A stretch of 64,000 nucleotides of DNA from Streptomyces sp. 1222.5 (GCF_900105245.1 NZ_FNSZ01000001.1:6694001-6758000); one strand, 5' to 3'. Counted from the first letter of the stretch, positions 48,214-58,828 are shown. Notes: generated by a model from the letters alone, not told the origin. Numbers and translations: made by a program.

Positions 48214-49364
48214 AGCAGGGCGAACTGGCCGTCCGGGCCCTCCTCGTGGTGGTCCAGGACGGAGGCGGGGCGGCGGGACGGCTCCGGCGGAGGCAGGACG
48301 CCCGCCTCCCGCAGGTCGGCCGCCGTGACCGCCGACGGCACGTCGAAGCCGGCCCGCCGGGCCCGGAGTTCCGCCAGCAGGGCGAGAACCGTGATCAGCT
48401 CCAGCAGCTCCGAGGTCCAGGTCTGCGGCCAGGTCGCCGGGCGGATCGCGGCCAGCGTGCCCGGTTCGGCCGGGGCGGTGCGGGCGGTGAACCAGGCCTG
48501 AAGGACCCGCACTCCGGCCACCTCGTGGTCCCAGGCCGCCGGCGGGACCGGTGCGATGCGGCCCTCGTCGAGATGCAGCGTCTCCTCGTCGCGGTCGTAG
48601 TGCAGGGTCAGCGGGCGGCTCGGCAGCGGGGCACGGACGTAGGGGCGGCGCCCGCCGGGCAGCTTGGGGCGCTCGCCGTCCCGGCGCAGCAGCCACAGCA
48701 GGCGGCGGCCCAGGTCCACACCGGACGCCCACAGCCCGGGGTCGCCGGTGAGCGGGACGGTGCGGTCCGGCCGGGCCGTCGCCAGCACCCAGGCGAGCAC
48801 GTCCGGCGCCGTGAGGCGCTCGCCGAGCCGGGCGGACAGGTGGTCCAGCAGGCCCGGGGCCAGATTCGGTTCCGTGCCGCCGGGGCGGCGCCACAGCGGG
48901 CGGATCCGGCCGGCGCGCAGCGTCGGCAGGAGCGAGGTCGCCAGCAGGGGGGCGTCCTCGTCGCCCGTCTCCACCACGAAGACCTGGTGCGGGTCGGTCA
49001 CGCGCCACAGCTCCGGGCGGGCCGTGTCCAGCAGCCGGTGGTCCGGGATCAGCCACTGCTCGTCGAAGGGCGCCGCCAGCACCCGTACCGGATCCGCGCA
49101 CGGCCCCTCGGCGCGCGCCAGGCGCCGGGTGCCGGTGGACTGGCCGGGCAGCTGGCCCACGGCGGAGTGCGGCGTACGGGCGCGGGTCGGCTGGAACAGG
49201 GCCTCGCGGTCGGGCCCCTCCGCCTTCAGCAGGGCGTCCCAGCGGGCCTTCAGGGAGGCCGGGTCGGGTCCCGTCGGCCAGGCGCGGCCCGGCCGCAGCG
49301 GTGCGACGGACCACGGCATGAGGTCCGCCAGCGGCGGAGCGTCGTCGTGCGTCACGCGAGGCAT
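48210..49364 (-). CDS. Type ISP restriction/modification-like protein (stand-alone)
   Basis: This 384-residue protein resembles the specificity/C-terminal part annotated as type ISP restriction/modification enzyme. Signatures are MPRVTHDDAPPLADLMPWSVAPLRPGRAWPTGPDPASLKARWDALLKAEGPDREALFQPTRARTPHSAVGQLPGQST, FDEQWLIPDHRLLDTARPELWRV and WTSELLELITVLALLAELR. I see no helicase, nuclease or SAM-binding motif and no neighbouring methylase, so whether it cuts or modifies DNA is unclear. ATG 49364 has a modest ribosome-binding site. It lies 25 bp behind the GntR gene on the same strand. Confidence 0.65.
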   Translation of the reverse strand: MPRVTHDDAPPLADLMPWSVAPLRPGRAWPTGPDPASLKARWDALLKAEGPDREALFQPTRARTPHSAVGQLPGQSTGTRRLARAEGPCADPVRVLAAPFDEQWLIPDHRLLDTARPELWRVTDPHQVFVVETGDEDAPLLATSLLPTLRAGRIRPLWRRPGGTEPNLAPGLLDHLSARLGERLTAPDVLAWVLATARPDRTVPLTGDPGLWASGVDLGRRLLWLLRRDGERPKLPGGRRPYVRAPLPSRPLTLHYDRDEETLHLDEGRIAPVPPAAWDHEVAGVRVLQAWFTARTAPAEPGTLAAIRPATWPQTWTSELLELITVLALLAELRARRAGFDVPSAVTAADLREAGVLPPPEPSRRPASVLDHHEEGPDGQFALL

Positions 49365-49389
49365 CGTACGGCCTGGGCGGGGCCCGGGA

Positions 49390-50139
49390 TCAGGTCGCCT
49401 CCAGCGTGACGGTGAACGAGAAGCGGTCGCCCCGGTAGTGGATCACCGCCACGTCCAGCACCCGGCCGGCCGCGTCGTACGTGACACCCGTGTAGTGCAG
49501 GATCGGGCTGAGCAGGGGCACTTGCAGCAGACGCGCGGTGTCCGGGTCGGCGAGCCGGGCCTCCACGGTGTCCGTGATACGGCTGATGTCCGCCTTCACG
49601 ACGTCGCGCAGCACCTTCGTCATCGGCCAGCGGGCCAGGTCGTCCGGGTCGACGCGCGCGGCCAGTTCGGGACGCACGTGGTTGACGGCGTGGTTGGTCG
49701 GCTCGCCGGTCTTCTCGTCGCTGCGCAGCCGGTGGTAGGTCGCCACCTCGTCGAGGTCCGGGAAGTACTCGGCGAACGCGGCGGGCACCGGTGTGCGGCC
49801 GTGGTCCAGCAGTTCGGTCGTCATGCCGGACTGCTGGGCCACGATCGCGTCCACCGAGCCCAGGAGCCGGACCGGGGCCCCGCGCCGGACCCCGGGCTCG
49901 ATGAAGGTGCCGCGCCGCCGGTGCCGGCTGATCAGCCCCTCGTCCTCCAGTTCCTTCAGTGCCTGCCGCATGGTCAGCACGCTGACGCCGTAGTGCTCCG
50001 CCAGCCGCTCCTCGGTGGGCAGGCGCAGCGGGTCCTCGGGCGCACGGCCGAGTATCGAGGCGCGCAGGGACTGCGACACCTGATACCAGAGCGGCAGCTT
50101 GCGGTTCAGGACGATCGAGTCCGGAGCGAAGGAGGTCAC
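49390..50139 (-). CDS. GntR-family regulator with UTRA domain
   Basis: This 249-residue regulator has the GntR winged HTH (PLWYQVSQSLRASILGRAPEDPLRLPTEERLAEHYGVSVLTMRQALKELEDEGLISRHRRRGTFI). A UTRA effector domain (about 85-249) follows and resembles HutC-type chorismate lyase folds. UTRA ligands are small acids, amino-acid derivatives or sugars. It lies 37 bp downstream of homogentisate dioxygenase on the same strand, so a role in aromatic amino-acid breakdown is likely. ATG 50139 is preceded by a weak ribosome-binding site. Confidence 0.9.
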   Translation of the reverse strand: MTSFAPDSIVLNRKLPLWYQVSQSLRASILGRAPEDPLRLPTEERLAEHYGVSVLTMRQALKELEDEGLISRHRRRGTFIEPGVRRGAPVRLLGSVDAIVAQQSGMTTELLDHGRTPVPAAFAEYFPDLDEVATYHRLRSDEKTGEPTNHAVNHVRPELAARVDPDDLARWPMTKVLRDVVKADISRITDTVEARLADPDTARLLQVPLLSPILHYTGVTYDAAGRVLDVAVIHYRGDRFSFTVTLEAT

Positions 50140-50176
50140 GCGGCTATCCGTACTTGTTGGAGAACGTCCAGTCCAG

Positions 50177-51490
<1,314 letters not shown>

Positions 51491-51641
51491 GCTCGCTCCC
51501 TTGCGCTCCTGATTCCTATGCATCACCGTAGGAATGCGCGGTGATCCGCGCAAGAGGGTCCCGCGTACTCCTGGCGGGGGACGGGGAGAACCAGACTTCA
51601 GGGGGATCCGGTTGACGGAGCCTTGCCCTAATGTCCGGAGC

Positions 51642-52199
51642 ATGACGAGAACGTCGTGGACGCGCAGGTCGCTCGCCGCGCTCGCGGCCTGCGTCCTGCT
51701 GTCGTGCGCGGTGGCGGGCTGCGGCACCGGCGGGCCGGACAGGGGTACGGCGGCGCCCTCCCCGGTGGGCAAGGTGCTGGACGGCACCGACGGCGGGGGC
51801 CGTCATCTGCGCGAGGTCGCCGAGGGGGACGCCCCCGAGGTCGGCGTCGAGGTGACCCCGGAGTCCGGCGGCGGCTGGGAGGTCCGGCTGACCTTCCGCC
51901 GCTTCCACTGCTCCGCGCCCGGCGCCGGGCCGGAGGCGGCCCCGGGACGCGGGCTCGCCCACCTCTTCGTCGACGGCCGGCGGGTCGCCCGGCTGCGCGC
52001 GCACGAATACCACCTGCCCGGCCGGCTGGTCCCGCACGGCACGCACCACGTGACCGCGCGCCTGTACGCCGACGACGGCACCGTGTGGGCCGTGCACGGC
52101 AAGCCGGTGCAGAGCACCGCCGACATCACCGTGTCCGACACGGAGGCGGACGCGCCCGGGCCGTCGGCAGGGACCGGCACACCGCCTCCCGCCACATGA
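51642..52199 (+). CDS. Putative lipoprotein of unknown function
   Basis: This 185-residue protein has a lipoprotein signal peptide ending VAGC with the lipidated Cys near residue 27. The mature part has a beta-rich pattern (PEVGVEVTPESGGGWEVRLTFRRFHCSAPGAGP, RRVARLRAHEYHLPGRLVPHGTHHVTARLYADDGTVWAVHG). It includes several His residues near HEYHL and GTHH that could bind metal, and a Pro/Ser tail. I do not recognise a specific family. ATG 51642 has weak ribosome-binding. It is divergent from hmgA and precedes the TetR gene by 64 bp. Confidence 0.75.
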   Translation: MTRTSWTRRSLAALAACVLLSCAVAGCGTGGPDRGTAAPSPVGKVLDGTDGGGRHLREVAEGDAPEVGVEVTPESGGGWEVRLTFRRFHCSAPGAGPEAAPGRGLAHLFVDGRRVARLRAHEYHLPGRLVPHGTHHVTARLYADDGTVWAVHGKPVQSTADITVSDTEADAPGPSAGTGTPPPAT

Positions 52200-52263
52200 G
52201 TGCACGGGCCACCTTTCCGCGTACTGGAGGGCGAGGTTCACCGGATCCCGGCGGAGAGGCATC

Positions 52264-52890
52264 ATGAAACCCGTGCCCCACGCGACATCCCTCCGCCGCG
52301 CGCCGGTCCAGCGACGCAGCGCCGAACGGCTGACCCGCATCCTCGACGCGTGCGCCGAACTCCTCGACGAGGTCGGCTACGACGCGCTGAGCACCCGCAC
52401 GGTCGCCCTGCGCGCCGGCGTGCCCATCGGCTCGGTCTACCGGTTCTTCGGCAACAAGCGGCAGATGGCCGACGCCCTCGCCCAGCGCAACCTGGAGCGC
52501 TACACCGAGCGCGTGGTGGAGCGGTTGAAGGAGGCCCGCGCGGGGGACTGGCGGGCCGCCATGGACGCGGTCCTGGACGAGTACCTGGCCATGAAGCGCA
52601 CCGCGCCCGGCTTCTCCCTGGTCGACTTCGGCAACCAGATCCCGGTCGGTTCCCGCCAGGCCGAGCCCAACACCCGCGTCGCCGACCGCCTCATCGGACT
52701 GATCTCGGCCTTCCTCGACCGCAGTCCCGACGAATCGCTGCACCGCGTCTTCCTCGTCGCCGTCGAGAGCGCGGACAGCCTCGTGCAACTGGCATTCCGC
52801 CTCGACCCGCAGGGCGACGAGGCGATCATCGCCGAGACCCGGGAACTGCTGCGGGCCTACCTGGCGCGCGTCCTCGACCGGACGGCGTAG
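52264..52890 (+). CDS. TetR-family regulator
   Basis: This 208-residue regulator's HTH (RRSAERLTRILDACAELLDEVGYDALSTRTVALRAGVPIGSVYRFFGNKRQMADALAQRNLERYTERVV) resembles AcrR-type proteins. The C-terminal domain (about 80-208) includes DEYLAMKRTAPGFSLVDFGNQIPVG. From memory this is the position and type of the S. coelicolor pleiotropic regulator SCO1712, which affects antibiotic production; that identity is a suggestion. ATG 52264 has a GGAGAGGC site upstream. A palindrome 41 bp after its stop may be its operator before the oxidoreductase gene. Confidence 0.9.
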   Translation: MKPVPHATSLRRAPVQRRSAERLTRILDACAELLDEVGYDALSTRTVALRAGVPIGSVYRFFGNKRQMADALAQRNLERYTERVVERLKEARAGDWRAAMDAVLDEYLAMKRTAPGFSLVDFGNQIPVGSRQAEPNTRVADRLIGLISAFLDRSPDESLHRVFLVAVESADSLVQLAFRLDPQGDEAIIAETRELLRAYLARVLDRTA

Positions 52891-52930
52891 CCGTGCGGCC
52901 CCGCAACGGAGGCCGTCGGGGGCTCCCCTC

Positions 52931-52950
52931 CATGCCTACCGGTCGGTATG
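52931..52950. promoter_or_regulatory. TetR-like operator before the molybdopterin oxidoreductase
   Basis: A 20-bp imperfect palindrome (16 of 20 positions symmetrical) is centred on ACCGGT, with flanking TACCGGTCGGTA similarity to common TetR sites. It ends 50 bp before the GTG at 53001 and follows the TetR gene directly. Confidence 0.5.
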
Positions 52951-53000
52951 CTCGCGGCAGCTCGTGCGACACCGCCGCCGCCGACCCTCCGGGAGGACCC

Positions 53001-55232
53001 GTGTCCCGCACCGCCCTGCGTATCTGCCCCCTGTGCGAGGCCACCTGCGGGCTGACCCTGACCCTCGACGGCCCCCGCGTCACCGGTGCCCGCGGGGACC
53101 GCGAGGACGTCTTCAGCAAGGGCTTCATCTGCCCCAAGGGCGCCTCCTTCGGCGCCGTCGACGGCGACCCCGACCGGCTGCGCACCCCGCTCGTCCGGGA
53201 GAACGGCACCCTGCGCGAGGCCACCTGGGAGGAGGCCTTCGACGCGGTCGCCGCCGGCCTGCGCCCGGTGGCGGAACGGCACGGCCCGAACGCCGTCGGC
53301 GTGGTCCTCGGCAACCCCAACGTGCACACGGTGGCCGGCGCCCTGTACCCGCCGGTCCTGCTCGCCGCCCTCGGCACCCGCAGCCTGTTCACCGCCTCCA
53401 CGGTCGACCAGATGCCCAAGCACGTCTCCAGCGGACTGCTCTTCGGTGACGCCAACGCCATCCCGGTGCCGGACCTCGACCGCACCGACCACCTGCTCCT
53501 CATCGGCGCCAACCCCCTGGAGTCCAACGGCAGTCTGTGCACCGCGCCCGACTTCCCGGGCAGGCTCAAGGCGCTCAGGGCCCGCGGCGGCCGGCTCACC
53601 GTCGTCGACCCGCGCCGCACCCGCACCGCGAAGCTCGCCGACCGGCACCTCGCGATACGCCCCGGCACCGACGCCCTGCTGCTCGCCGCGATGGCCACCG
53701 TGCTGTTCGAGGAGGGCCTGACCGACCTGGGGGACCTCGCCCCGCACGTCGAGGGCGTCGAGGAGGTCCGGCGGGCCCTGGCCGACTTCACCCCGGAGTC
53801 GGTGGCCGCGGCCTGCGACCTCGACGCCGACGTCGTCCGCACCCTCGCCCGCGAACTCGCCGCCGCCCCCACCGCCGCCGTCTACGCCCGCATCGGCAGC
53901 TGCACCGTCCCGCACGGCACCCTGGCGAGCTGGCTGGTCGACGTCCTCAACATCCTCACCGGCAACCTCGACCGGCCCGGTGGCGCCCTCTTCCCGCAGG
54001 CCGCCACCGGCAAGGCACCCCGCCCGGCCGGCCCCGGCCGCGGGTTCGCCCTCGGGCGCTGGCACTCCCGGGTGAGCGGACACCCCGAGGCGAAGGGCGA
54101 GTTGCCGCTCGCCGCGCTCGCCGAGGAGATCGACACCGCCACCGACGAGGGCGTACCGGTCCGTGCGCTGATCGTGGTCGCCGCCAACCCCGTCCTCTCC
54201 GCGCCCGACGGCGACCGCCTCGACAAGGCCCTTACGTCCCTGGACTTCATGGTCAGCGTCGACCCCTACCTCAACGAGACCTCGCGCCACGCCGACGTCG
54301 TCCTGCCCCCGCCCCCGCCGTCCCAGAGCCCGCACCACGACTTCGCCTTCAACACCCTCGCCGTGCGCAACCAGGTCCGCTACACCCGCCCCGCGGTCCC
54401 CCTGGAGGCCGACCGCATGGCCGAGAGCGAGATCCTCGCCCGGCTGGTCCTCGCCGCCACCGGCATGCACGGCACCGATCCGGCGGCCGTGGACGCGATG
54501 GTCGTCGAGCAGACCCTCGGCAGGGCCGTACAGGACGAGCACTCGCCCGTGCACGGCCGCGACCCGCGCGAACTCGCCGGCCGGCTCACCGGGGACAACG
54601 GGCCCGAGCGCCGCCTCGACATGATGCTGCGCCTCGGCCCGTACGGTGACGGCTTCGGCGCCCGCCCCGACGGACTGAGCCTGGACCGGCTGCTCGCCCA
54701 CCCGCACGGCATCGACCTGGGCCCGCTGCGCCCGCGCCTGCCGCAGCCGCTGCGGACCCGCAGCGGCAGGGTCGAACTGCTGCCGGGGCCCATCGCCGAC
54801 GACCTGCCCCGGCTCAGGGCGGCCCTGCGCGAACGCCCCGCCGGACTCGTCCTGATCGGCCGCCGCCATCTGCGGTCCAACAACAGCTGGATGCACAACG
54901 TGCCCGCCCTCACCGGCGGCACGAACCGGTGCACCCTGCACATCCACCCCGAGGACGCGGACCGCCTCGGCGTCCGGGACGGGGCGGACGTACGGGTCAA
55001 GGGCGCCGGGGGAGAGGTGGTCGCGCCCGCGGAGGTCACCGACGGGGTCCGGCCGGGTGTGGTGAGCCTGCCGCACGGCTGGGGCCACGACCGGCCCGGC
55101 ACCCGGCTCAGCCACGCCTCCACCGCCCCCGGCGTCAACGTCAACCAGCTCCTGGACGGCAGCCTGCTCGACCCGCTGTCGGGCAACGCCGTCCTCAACG
55201 GCATCCCGGTCAGCCTGACCGCAAGCCTGTGA
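53001..55232 (+). CDS. Molybdopterin oxidoreductase with N-terminal 4Fe-4S site
   Basis: This 743-residue cytoplasmic enzyme is of the DMSO reductase/formate dehydrogenase type. Cys9, Cys12, Cys16 and Cys44 (CPLCEATC, then GFICPKG) bind a 4Fe-4S cluster. The Mo-bisMGD domains follow: VLGNPNVHTVAGALYPPV, LLLIGANPLESNGSLC, VVDPRRTRTAKLADRHLAIRPGTDALLLAAM, and a C-terminal cap (RCTLHIHPEDADRLGVRDGADVRVKG). It lacks a Tat signal. The GTG at 53001 has GGGAGGACCC upstream. The electron partner and substrate are unknown. Regulation is likely by the preceding TetR. Confidence 0.92.
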   Translation: MSRTALRICPLCEATCGLTLTLDGPRVTGARGDREDVFSKGFICPKGASFGAVDGDPDRLRTPLVRENGTLREATWEEAFDAVAAGLRPVAERHGPNAVGVVLGNPNVHTVAGALYPPVLLAALGTRSLFTASTVDQMPKHVSSGLLFGDANAIPVPDLDRTDHLLLIGANPLESNGSLCTAPDFPGRLKALRARGGRLTVVDPRRTRTAKLADRHLAIRPGTDALLLAAMATVLFEEGLTDLGDLAPHVEGVEEVRRALADFTPESVAAACDLDADVVRTLARELAAAPTAAVYARIGSCTVPHGTLASWLVDVLNILTGNLDRPGGALFPQAATGKAPRPAGPGRGFALGRWHSRVSGHPEAKGELPLAALAEEIDTATDEGVPVRALIVVAANPVLSAPDGDRLDKALTSLDFMVSVDPYLNETSRHADVVLPPPPPSQSPHHDFAFNTLAVRNQVRYTRPAVPLEADRMAESEILARLVLAATGMHGTDPAAVDAMVVEQTLGRAVQDEHSPVHGRDPRELAGRLTGDNGPERRLDMMLRLGPYGDGFGARPDGLSLDRLLAHPHGIDLGPLRPRLPQPLRTRSGRVELLPGPIADDLPRLRAALRERPAGLVLIGRRHLRSNNSWMHNVPALTGGTNRCTLHIHPEDADRLGVRDGADVRVKGAGGEVVAPAEVTDGVRPGVVSLPHGWGHDRPGTRLSHASTAPGVNVNQLLDGSLLDPLSGNAVLNGIPVSLTASL

Positions 55233-55291
55233 CCAGGACTTTCGCGCTTATTGCTCGCACGCCGACCTCTTGCTGACGCCGGACGACGGGA

Positions 55292-55347
55292 CCTAACGTC
55301 AACCCACCGCCGACACCCAGGTGCGATGTTCAAAGGCGAACGTTAGG
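55292..55347. promoter_or_regulatory. Inverted repeat upstream of the CitMHS gene
   Basis: CCTAACG (55292-55298) and CGTTAGG (55341-55347) are perfect 7-bp arms 42 bp apart, just before ATG 55357. The arms flank the likely promoter and could be bound by a regulator that loops the site. Confidence 0.4.
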
Positions 55348-55356
55348 TATCCATTC

Positions 55357-56766
55357 ATGCTGACCATCCTCGGCTTCGCCATGATCGCGACCTTTCTGGT
55401 CCTGATCATGCTGAAGAAGATGTCGCCGATCTCGGCGCTCGTGCTGATCCCCGCGCTGTTCTGCGTGTTCGTCGGCAAGGGCGCCGAGCTCGGCGACTAC
55501 GTCATCGACGGCGTCACCGGCCTCGCGCCCACCGCGGCGATGCTCATGTTCGCGATCGTCTACTTCGGTGTGATGATCGACGTCGGGCTCTTCGACCCGA
55601 TCGTGCGGGGCATCCTCAGGTTCTGCAGGGCCGACCCGATGCGCATCGTCGTCGGCACCGCGGTCCTCGCCGCCATCGTCTCCCTGGACGGCGACGGCTC
55701 GACCACCTTCATGATCACCGTCTCGGCGATGTACCCGCTCTACAAGCGCCTGAAGATGTCCCTGGTCGTGATGACCGGCGTCGCCGCCATGGCCAACGGC
55801 GTGATGAACACGCTGCCGTGGGGCGGCCCGACCGCCCGCGCCGCCACCGCCCTCAAGGTCGACGCCGGCGACATCTTCGTGCCGATGATCCCCGCACTGG
55901 CCATGGGCCTGGTGTTCGTCCTCGCCCTCGCGTACGTCCTCGGCCGCCGCGAGCGGAGGCGGCTCGGCGTGCTCACGCTGAACGAGGCGCTGGTGGAGGA
56001 GACCGAGACGGTGCTCGTGGGTGCCGGAGTCGGTGTGGGTGCCGGGGCGGGGACCAAGTCCTCGGGAGGTGCCGGCTCCGGCACCGACGCCCCGCGTGCG
56101 GAGCCGGCGCCCGGGGGCGACGGTTTCCAGGGCCTCGACCCGCACCGCGCCACCCTGCGCCCCCGGCTGTACTGGTTCAACGCCCTGCTCACCGTCGGGC
56201 TGCTGACCGCCATGATCATGGAGTTGCTGCCGATCCCGGTGCTCTTCCTGCTCGGCGCCGCGCTCGCCCTGGCCGTCAACTTCCCGCACATGCCGGACCA
56301 GAAGGCCCGGATCGCCGCCCACGCCGAGAACGTCCTCAACGTCTCCGGCATGGTCTTCGCCGCGGCCGTCTTCACCGGCGTCCTTCAGGGCACCGGCATG
56401 GTCGACCACATGGCCGACTGGCTGGTCGGCAACATCCCCGACGGCATGGGCCCGCACATGGCCCTCGTCACCGGCGTGCTGAGCATCCCGCTCACGTACT
56501 TCATGTCCAACGACGGTTTCTACTTCGGCATCCTGCCGGTGCTCGCCGAGGCGGGCCAGGCGCACGGCGTCTCCTCGCTGGAGATCGCCCGCGCCTCGAT
56601 CGTCGGCCAGCCCCTGCACATGTCCAGCCCGCTCGTCCCCGCCGTCTACGTCCTGGTCGGCATGGCCAAGGTCGAGTTCGGCGACCACACCCGGTTCGTG
56701 GTCAAGTGGGCCGCCCTGACCTCACTGGTGGTGCTCGGGGCAGGACTTCTCTTCGGCATCATCTGA
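55357..56766 (+). CDS. CitMHS-family citrate/divalent-cation transporter
   Basis: This 469-residue transporter has about 12 TM helices. Signatures are LTILGFAMIATFLVLIMLKKMSPISALVLIPALF, DGDGSTTFMITVSAMYPLY and ANGVMNTLPWGGPTARAATAL, the conserved CitM core. CitMHS proteins co-import citrate with Mg2+, Ca2+ or Fe3+. A cytoplasmic loop rich in Gly, Ser, Ala and Glu (about 215-265) has grown relative to Bacillus CitM. ATG 55357 (MLTILGF) is preferred to 55321. The MFS gene starts 22 bp after the stop, so they form an operon. Confidence 0.92.
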   Translation: MLTILGFAMIATFLVLIMLKKMSPISALVLIPALFCVFVGKGAELGDYVIDGVTGLAPTAAMLMFAIVYFGVMIDVGLFDPIVRGILRFCRADPMRIVVGTAVLAAIVSLDGDGSTTFMITVSAMYPLYKRLKMSLVVMTGVAAMANGVMNTLPWGGPTARAATALKVDAGDIFVPMIPALAMGLVFVLALAYVLGRRERRRLGVLTLNEALVEETETVLVGAGVGVGAGAGTKSSGGAGSGTDAPRAEPAPGGDGFQGLDPHRATLRPRLYWFNALLTVGLLTAMIMELLPIPVLFLLGAALALAVNFPHMPDQKARIAAHAENVLNVSGMVFAAAVFTGVLQGTGMVDHMADWLVGNIPDGMGPHMALVTGVLSIPLTYFMSNDGFYFGILPVLAEAGQAHGVSSLEIARASIVGQPLHMSSPLVPAVYVLVGMAKVEFGDHTRFVVKWAALTSLVVLGAGLLFGII

Positions 56767-56788
56767 ATCCCCCAGGGAGGGAACGTCC

Positions 56789-58024
56789 ATGGCGCCCGGT
56801 CCGAACCGTGGCTGGCTGCTCCGCCTCGTCCTCGCCTTCGGCTTCGCGCAGGGGGCGGTGTCGATGGCCCGGCCCGCGGTCTCCTACCGGGCGCTCGCGC
56901 TGGGCGCCGACGAGCGGGCCGTCGGCGTCATCGCCGGTGTCTACGCGCTGCTCCCGCTCTTCGCGGCCGTACCGCTCGGCCGGCGCACCGACCACGGCCG
57001 CTGCGCGCCGCTGCTCCCGGCGGGCGTGGTCCTCATCGCCGGGGGCTGTGCGCTGAGCGGGCTCGCCGGCACGCTGTGGGCGATGGCCCTGTGGAGCGGG
57101 GTGATGGGCCTCGGCCACCTCTGCTTCGTGATCGGCGCCCAGTCCCTGGTCGCCCGCCAGTCCGCACCGCACGAACAGGACCGCAACTTCGGTCACTTCA
57201 CCATCGGCGCCTCCCTCGGTCAGTTCGTCGGCCCCGCCGCCGCGGGCGCCCTCATCGGGGCCCCCGACATGGCCGGCAGCAGCGCGCTCGCCCTCGTCGT
57301 GGCCGGGGCGGGCGCCGCGGTGGCGTTCACCTCGCTGTGGCGCATCGAGGACCGTACGGCGCTCGGGTCCCCTTCCCCGCGGGGCGGCAGGGTGCCGGTA
57401 GGTGGCATCCTGCGGGCCCGGGGGGTCCCAGCGGGGATTCTCATCAGCCTCTCTGTGCTGTCCGCCACCGACATCCTCACCGCCTACCTGCCGGTGGTCG
57501 GCGAGCACCGCGGCATCTCGCCCTCGGTGGTCGGCGTCCTGCTCAGCCTGCGGGCCGGCGCCACCATCGCCTGCCGGCTCGTCCTCACCCCGCTGCTGAG
57601 GCTTCTCGGCCGGCCGGCGCTGCTCACCGTGACCTGCCTGCTGGCGGCCGTCCTCTGCGCCGGGATCGCCGTGCCGGTGCCGGTGTGGGCGCTCGGTCTG
57701 ACGCTCACCGTGCTCGGCTTCTGCCTCGGCGTCGGGCAGCCGCTGTCCATGACGACGGTCGTCCAGGCCGCGCCCGACGGAGCCCGCTCCACCGCGCTCG
57801 CGCTGCGCCTGACGGGCAACCGGCTCGGCCAGGTGGCCGCCCCGGCCGCCGCCGGTCTGGTCGCGGGGGTGGCGGGCGCGGCCGCGCCGTTCGTGATGCT
57901 CGGGGCGCTGCTGCTGCTGTCGTCCGGGGTGGCGCTGCGGTCGCCGGGGCGGCCCGAGTGGGCCGGCCGGCCCGCGCCGGAGCGGCCGAAGCGGTCGGGA
58001 TTGCGCCGCACGAGCGATTTCTGA
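56789..58024 (+). CDS. MFS transporter
   Basis: This 411-residue protein has about 12 TM helices with MFS spacing: motif A-like VPLGRRTDHGRCAPLL after TM2 and FTIGASLGQFVGPAAAGALIG in TM5. The central loop is rich in Arg/Gly. The last 30 residues are basic and disordered. It fits generic sugar- or drug-type MFS, and the substrate is unknown. ATG 56789 follows GGGAGGGAACGTCC. It lies 22 bp behind the CitMHS gene, which suggests joint transport of an organic acid. Confidence 0.87.
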   Translation: MAPGPNRGWLLRLVLAFGFAQGAVSMARPAVSYRALALGADERAVGVIAGVYALLPLFAAVPLGRRTDHGRCAPLLPAGVVLIAGGCALSGLAGTLWAMALWSGVMGLGHLCFVIGAQSLVARQSAPHEQDRNFGHFTIGASLGQFVGPAAAGALIGAPDMAGSSALALVVAGAGAAVAFTSLWRIEDRTALGSPSPRGGRVPVGGILRARGVPAGILISLSVLSATDILTAYLPVVGEHRGISPSVVGVLLSLRAGATIACRLVLTPLLRLLGRPALLTVTCLLAAVLCAGIAVPVPVWALGLTLTVLGFCLGVGQPLSMTTVVQAAPDGARSTALALRLTGNRLGQVAAPAAAGLVAGVAGAAAPFVMLGALLLLSSGVALRSPGRPEWAGRPAPERPKRSGLRRTSDF

Positions 58025-58126
58025 CGGCGCGCCGGGCGTTGTTGTCGCGGTCCGCGCACCCCATGAAGGAGAGTCCAGGCGAAAGAGCGATTTGTATGAA
58101 AATCGTCTGAACTCGGAGGATTGCGC

Positions 58127-58828
58127 ATGCCCACCCTGACACTCCCACGTGCCGTCGGCTCCCGCGCGGGCGCCTCCGTCGTCCTCACCGCCCTCGCCGC
58201 GGCGGGCGCGTCATGGGTGGCGGCGCCGAACGCGATGGCCGCGGGTGAGAACGGCGACATCAGGATCCACCGCGCCGACGTGTGGCCCGCCTCGGGCGGC
58301 AAGGACGATCCGCTGGTCTGCCGCTTCTACCTCGACGCCGTCAACTTCGACGTCCTCACCAGCGTCTCGTACACCATCACGCCGCAGCCCCCGCTGCCGA
58401 GCGCGGCCACCGTCTCCGGCAACATCCAGCTCGCCGGCGGCGCCGGGCACACCGATCCGCTGGGGCTGGCGGACGGCCAGTACAAGATCAGCTGGACGGT
58501 GCCGCTTGCTCCGGGCATCCCTCCGACCACCCCTCCCACCACGAAGGAGAAGGTCTTCCGGGTCAACTGCCGTGAGGCGCAGCACGACGGCGCGCAGGGG
58601 CCGGGCGGTCAGATCGAGGACCACCAGCAGCAGCAGGACAACGGCGCCTGGGGCGGCCACAACGACCAGCAGCCCCCCAAGGGCGGTGTGCACGCGGGCG
58701 GCGGCGGTCTCATCGACACGGCGGCCGCGTACTCGCCGGTGGCCGGCGCCGCGGCCGTGGGTCTGATCGCGGTCTGCGGTGTCGTGTACTTCCGGCTGAT
58801 CCGCCGTCGGCCCCATGGTGCCGCGTAG
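58127..58828 (+). CDS. Exported membrane-anchored protein next to sortase
   Basis: This 233-residue protein has a signal peptide (about 1-37, ending AMAA). A beta-rich domain (DIRIHRADVWPASGGKDDPLVCRFYLDAVNFDVLTSVSYTITPQPP) follows, then a Pro/Thr and Gln/His/Gly-rich stretch and a C-terminal TM (VAGAAAVGLIAVCGVVYF) with RLIRRR basic tail. The tail resembles a sorting signal but I see no LPxTG, and GLIDTAA lies where it would be. Its last 14 bp overlap the class F sortase gene, so it is a plausible substrate or partner. ATG 58127 follows CGGAGGA. Confidence 0.75.
   Translation: MPTLTLPRAVGSRAGASVVLTALAAAGASWVAAPNAMAAGENGDIRIHRADVWPASGGKDDPLVCRFYLDAVNFDVLTSVSYTITPQPPLPSAATVSGNIQLAGGAGHTDPLGLADGQYKISWTVPLAPGIPPTTPPTTKEKVFRVNCREAQHDGAQGPGGQIEDHQQQQDNGAWGGHNDQQPPKGGVHAGGGGLIDTAAAYSPVAGAAAVGLIAVCGVVYFRLIRRRPHGAA

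Noticed and set aside
58063..58110. 15-residue ORF MKESPGERAICMKIV before the exported protein gene
   Set aside because: No ribosome-binding site and no known leader pattern; it may be chance in a relatively AT-rich promoter.
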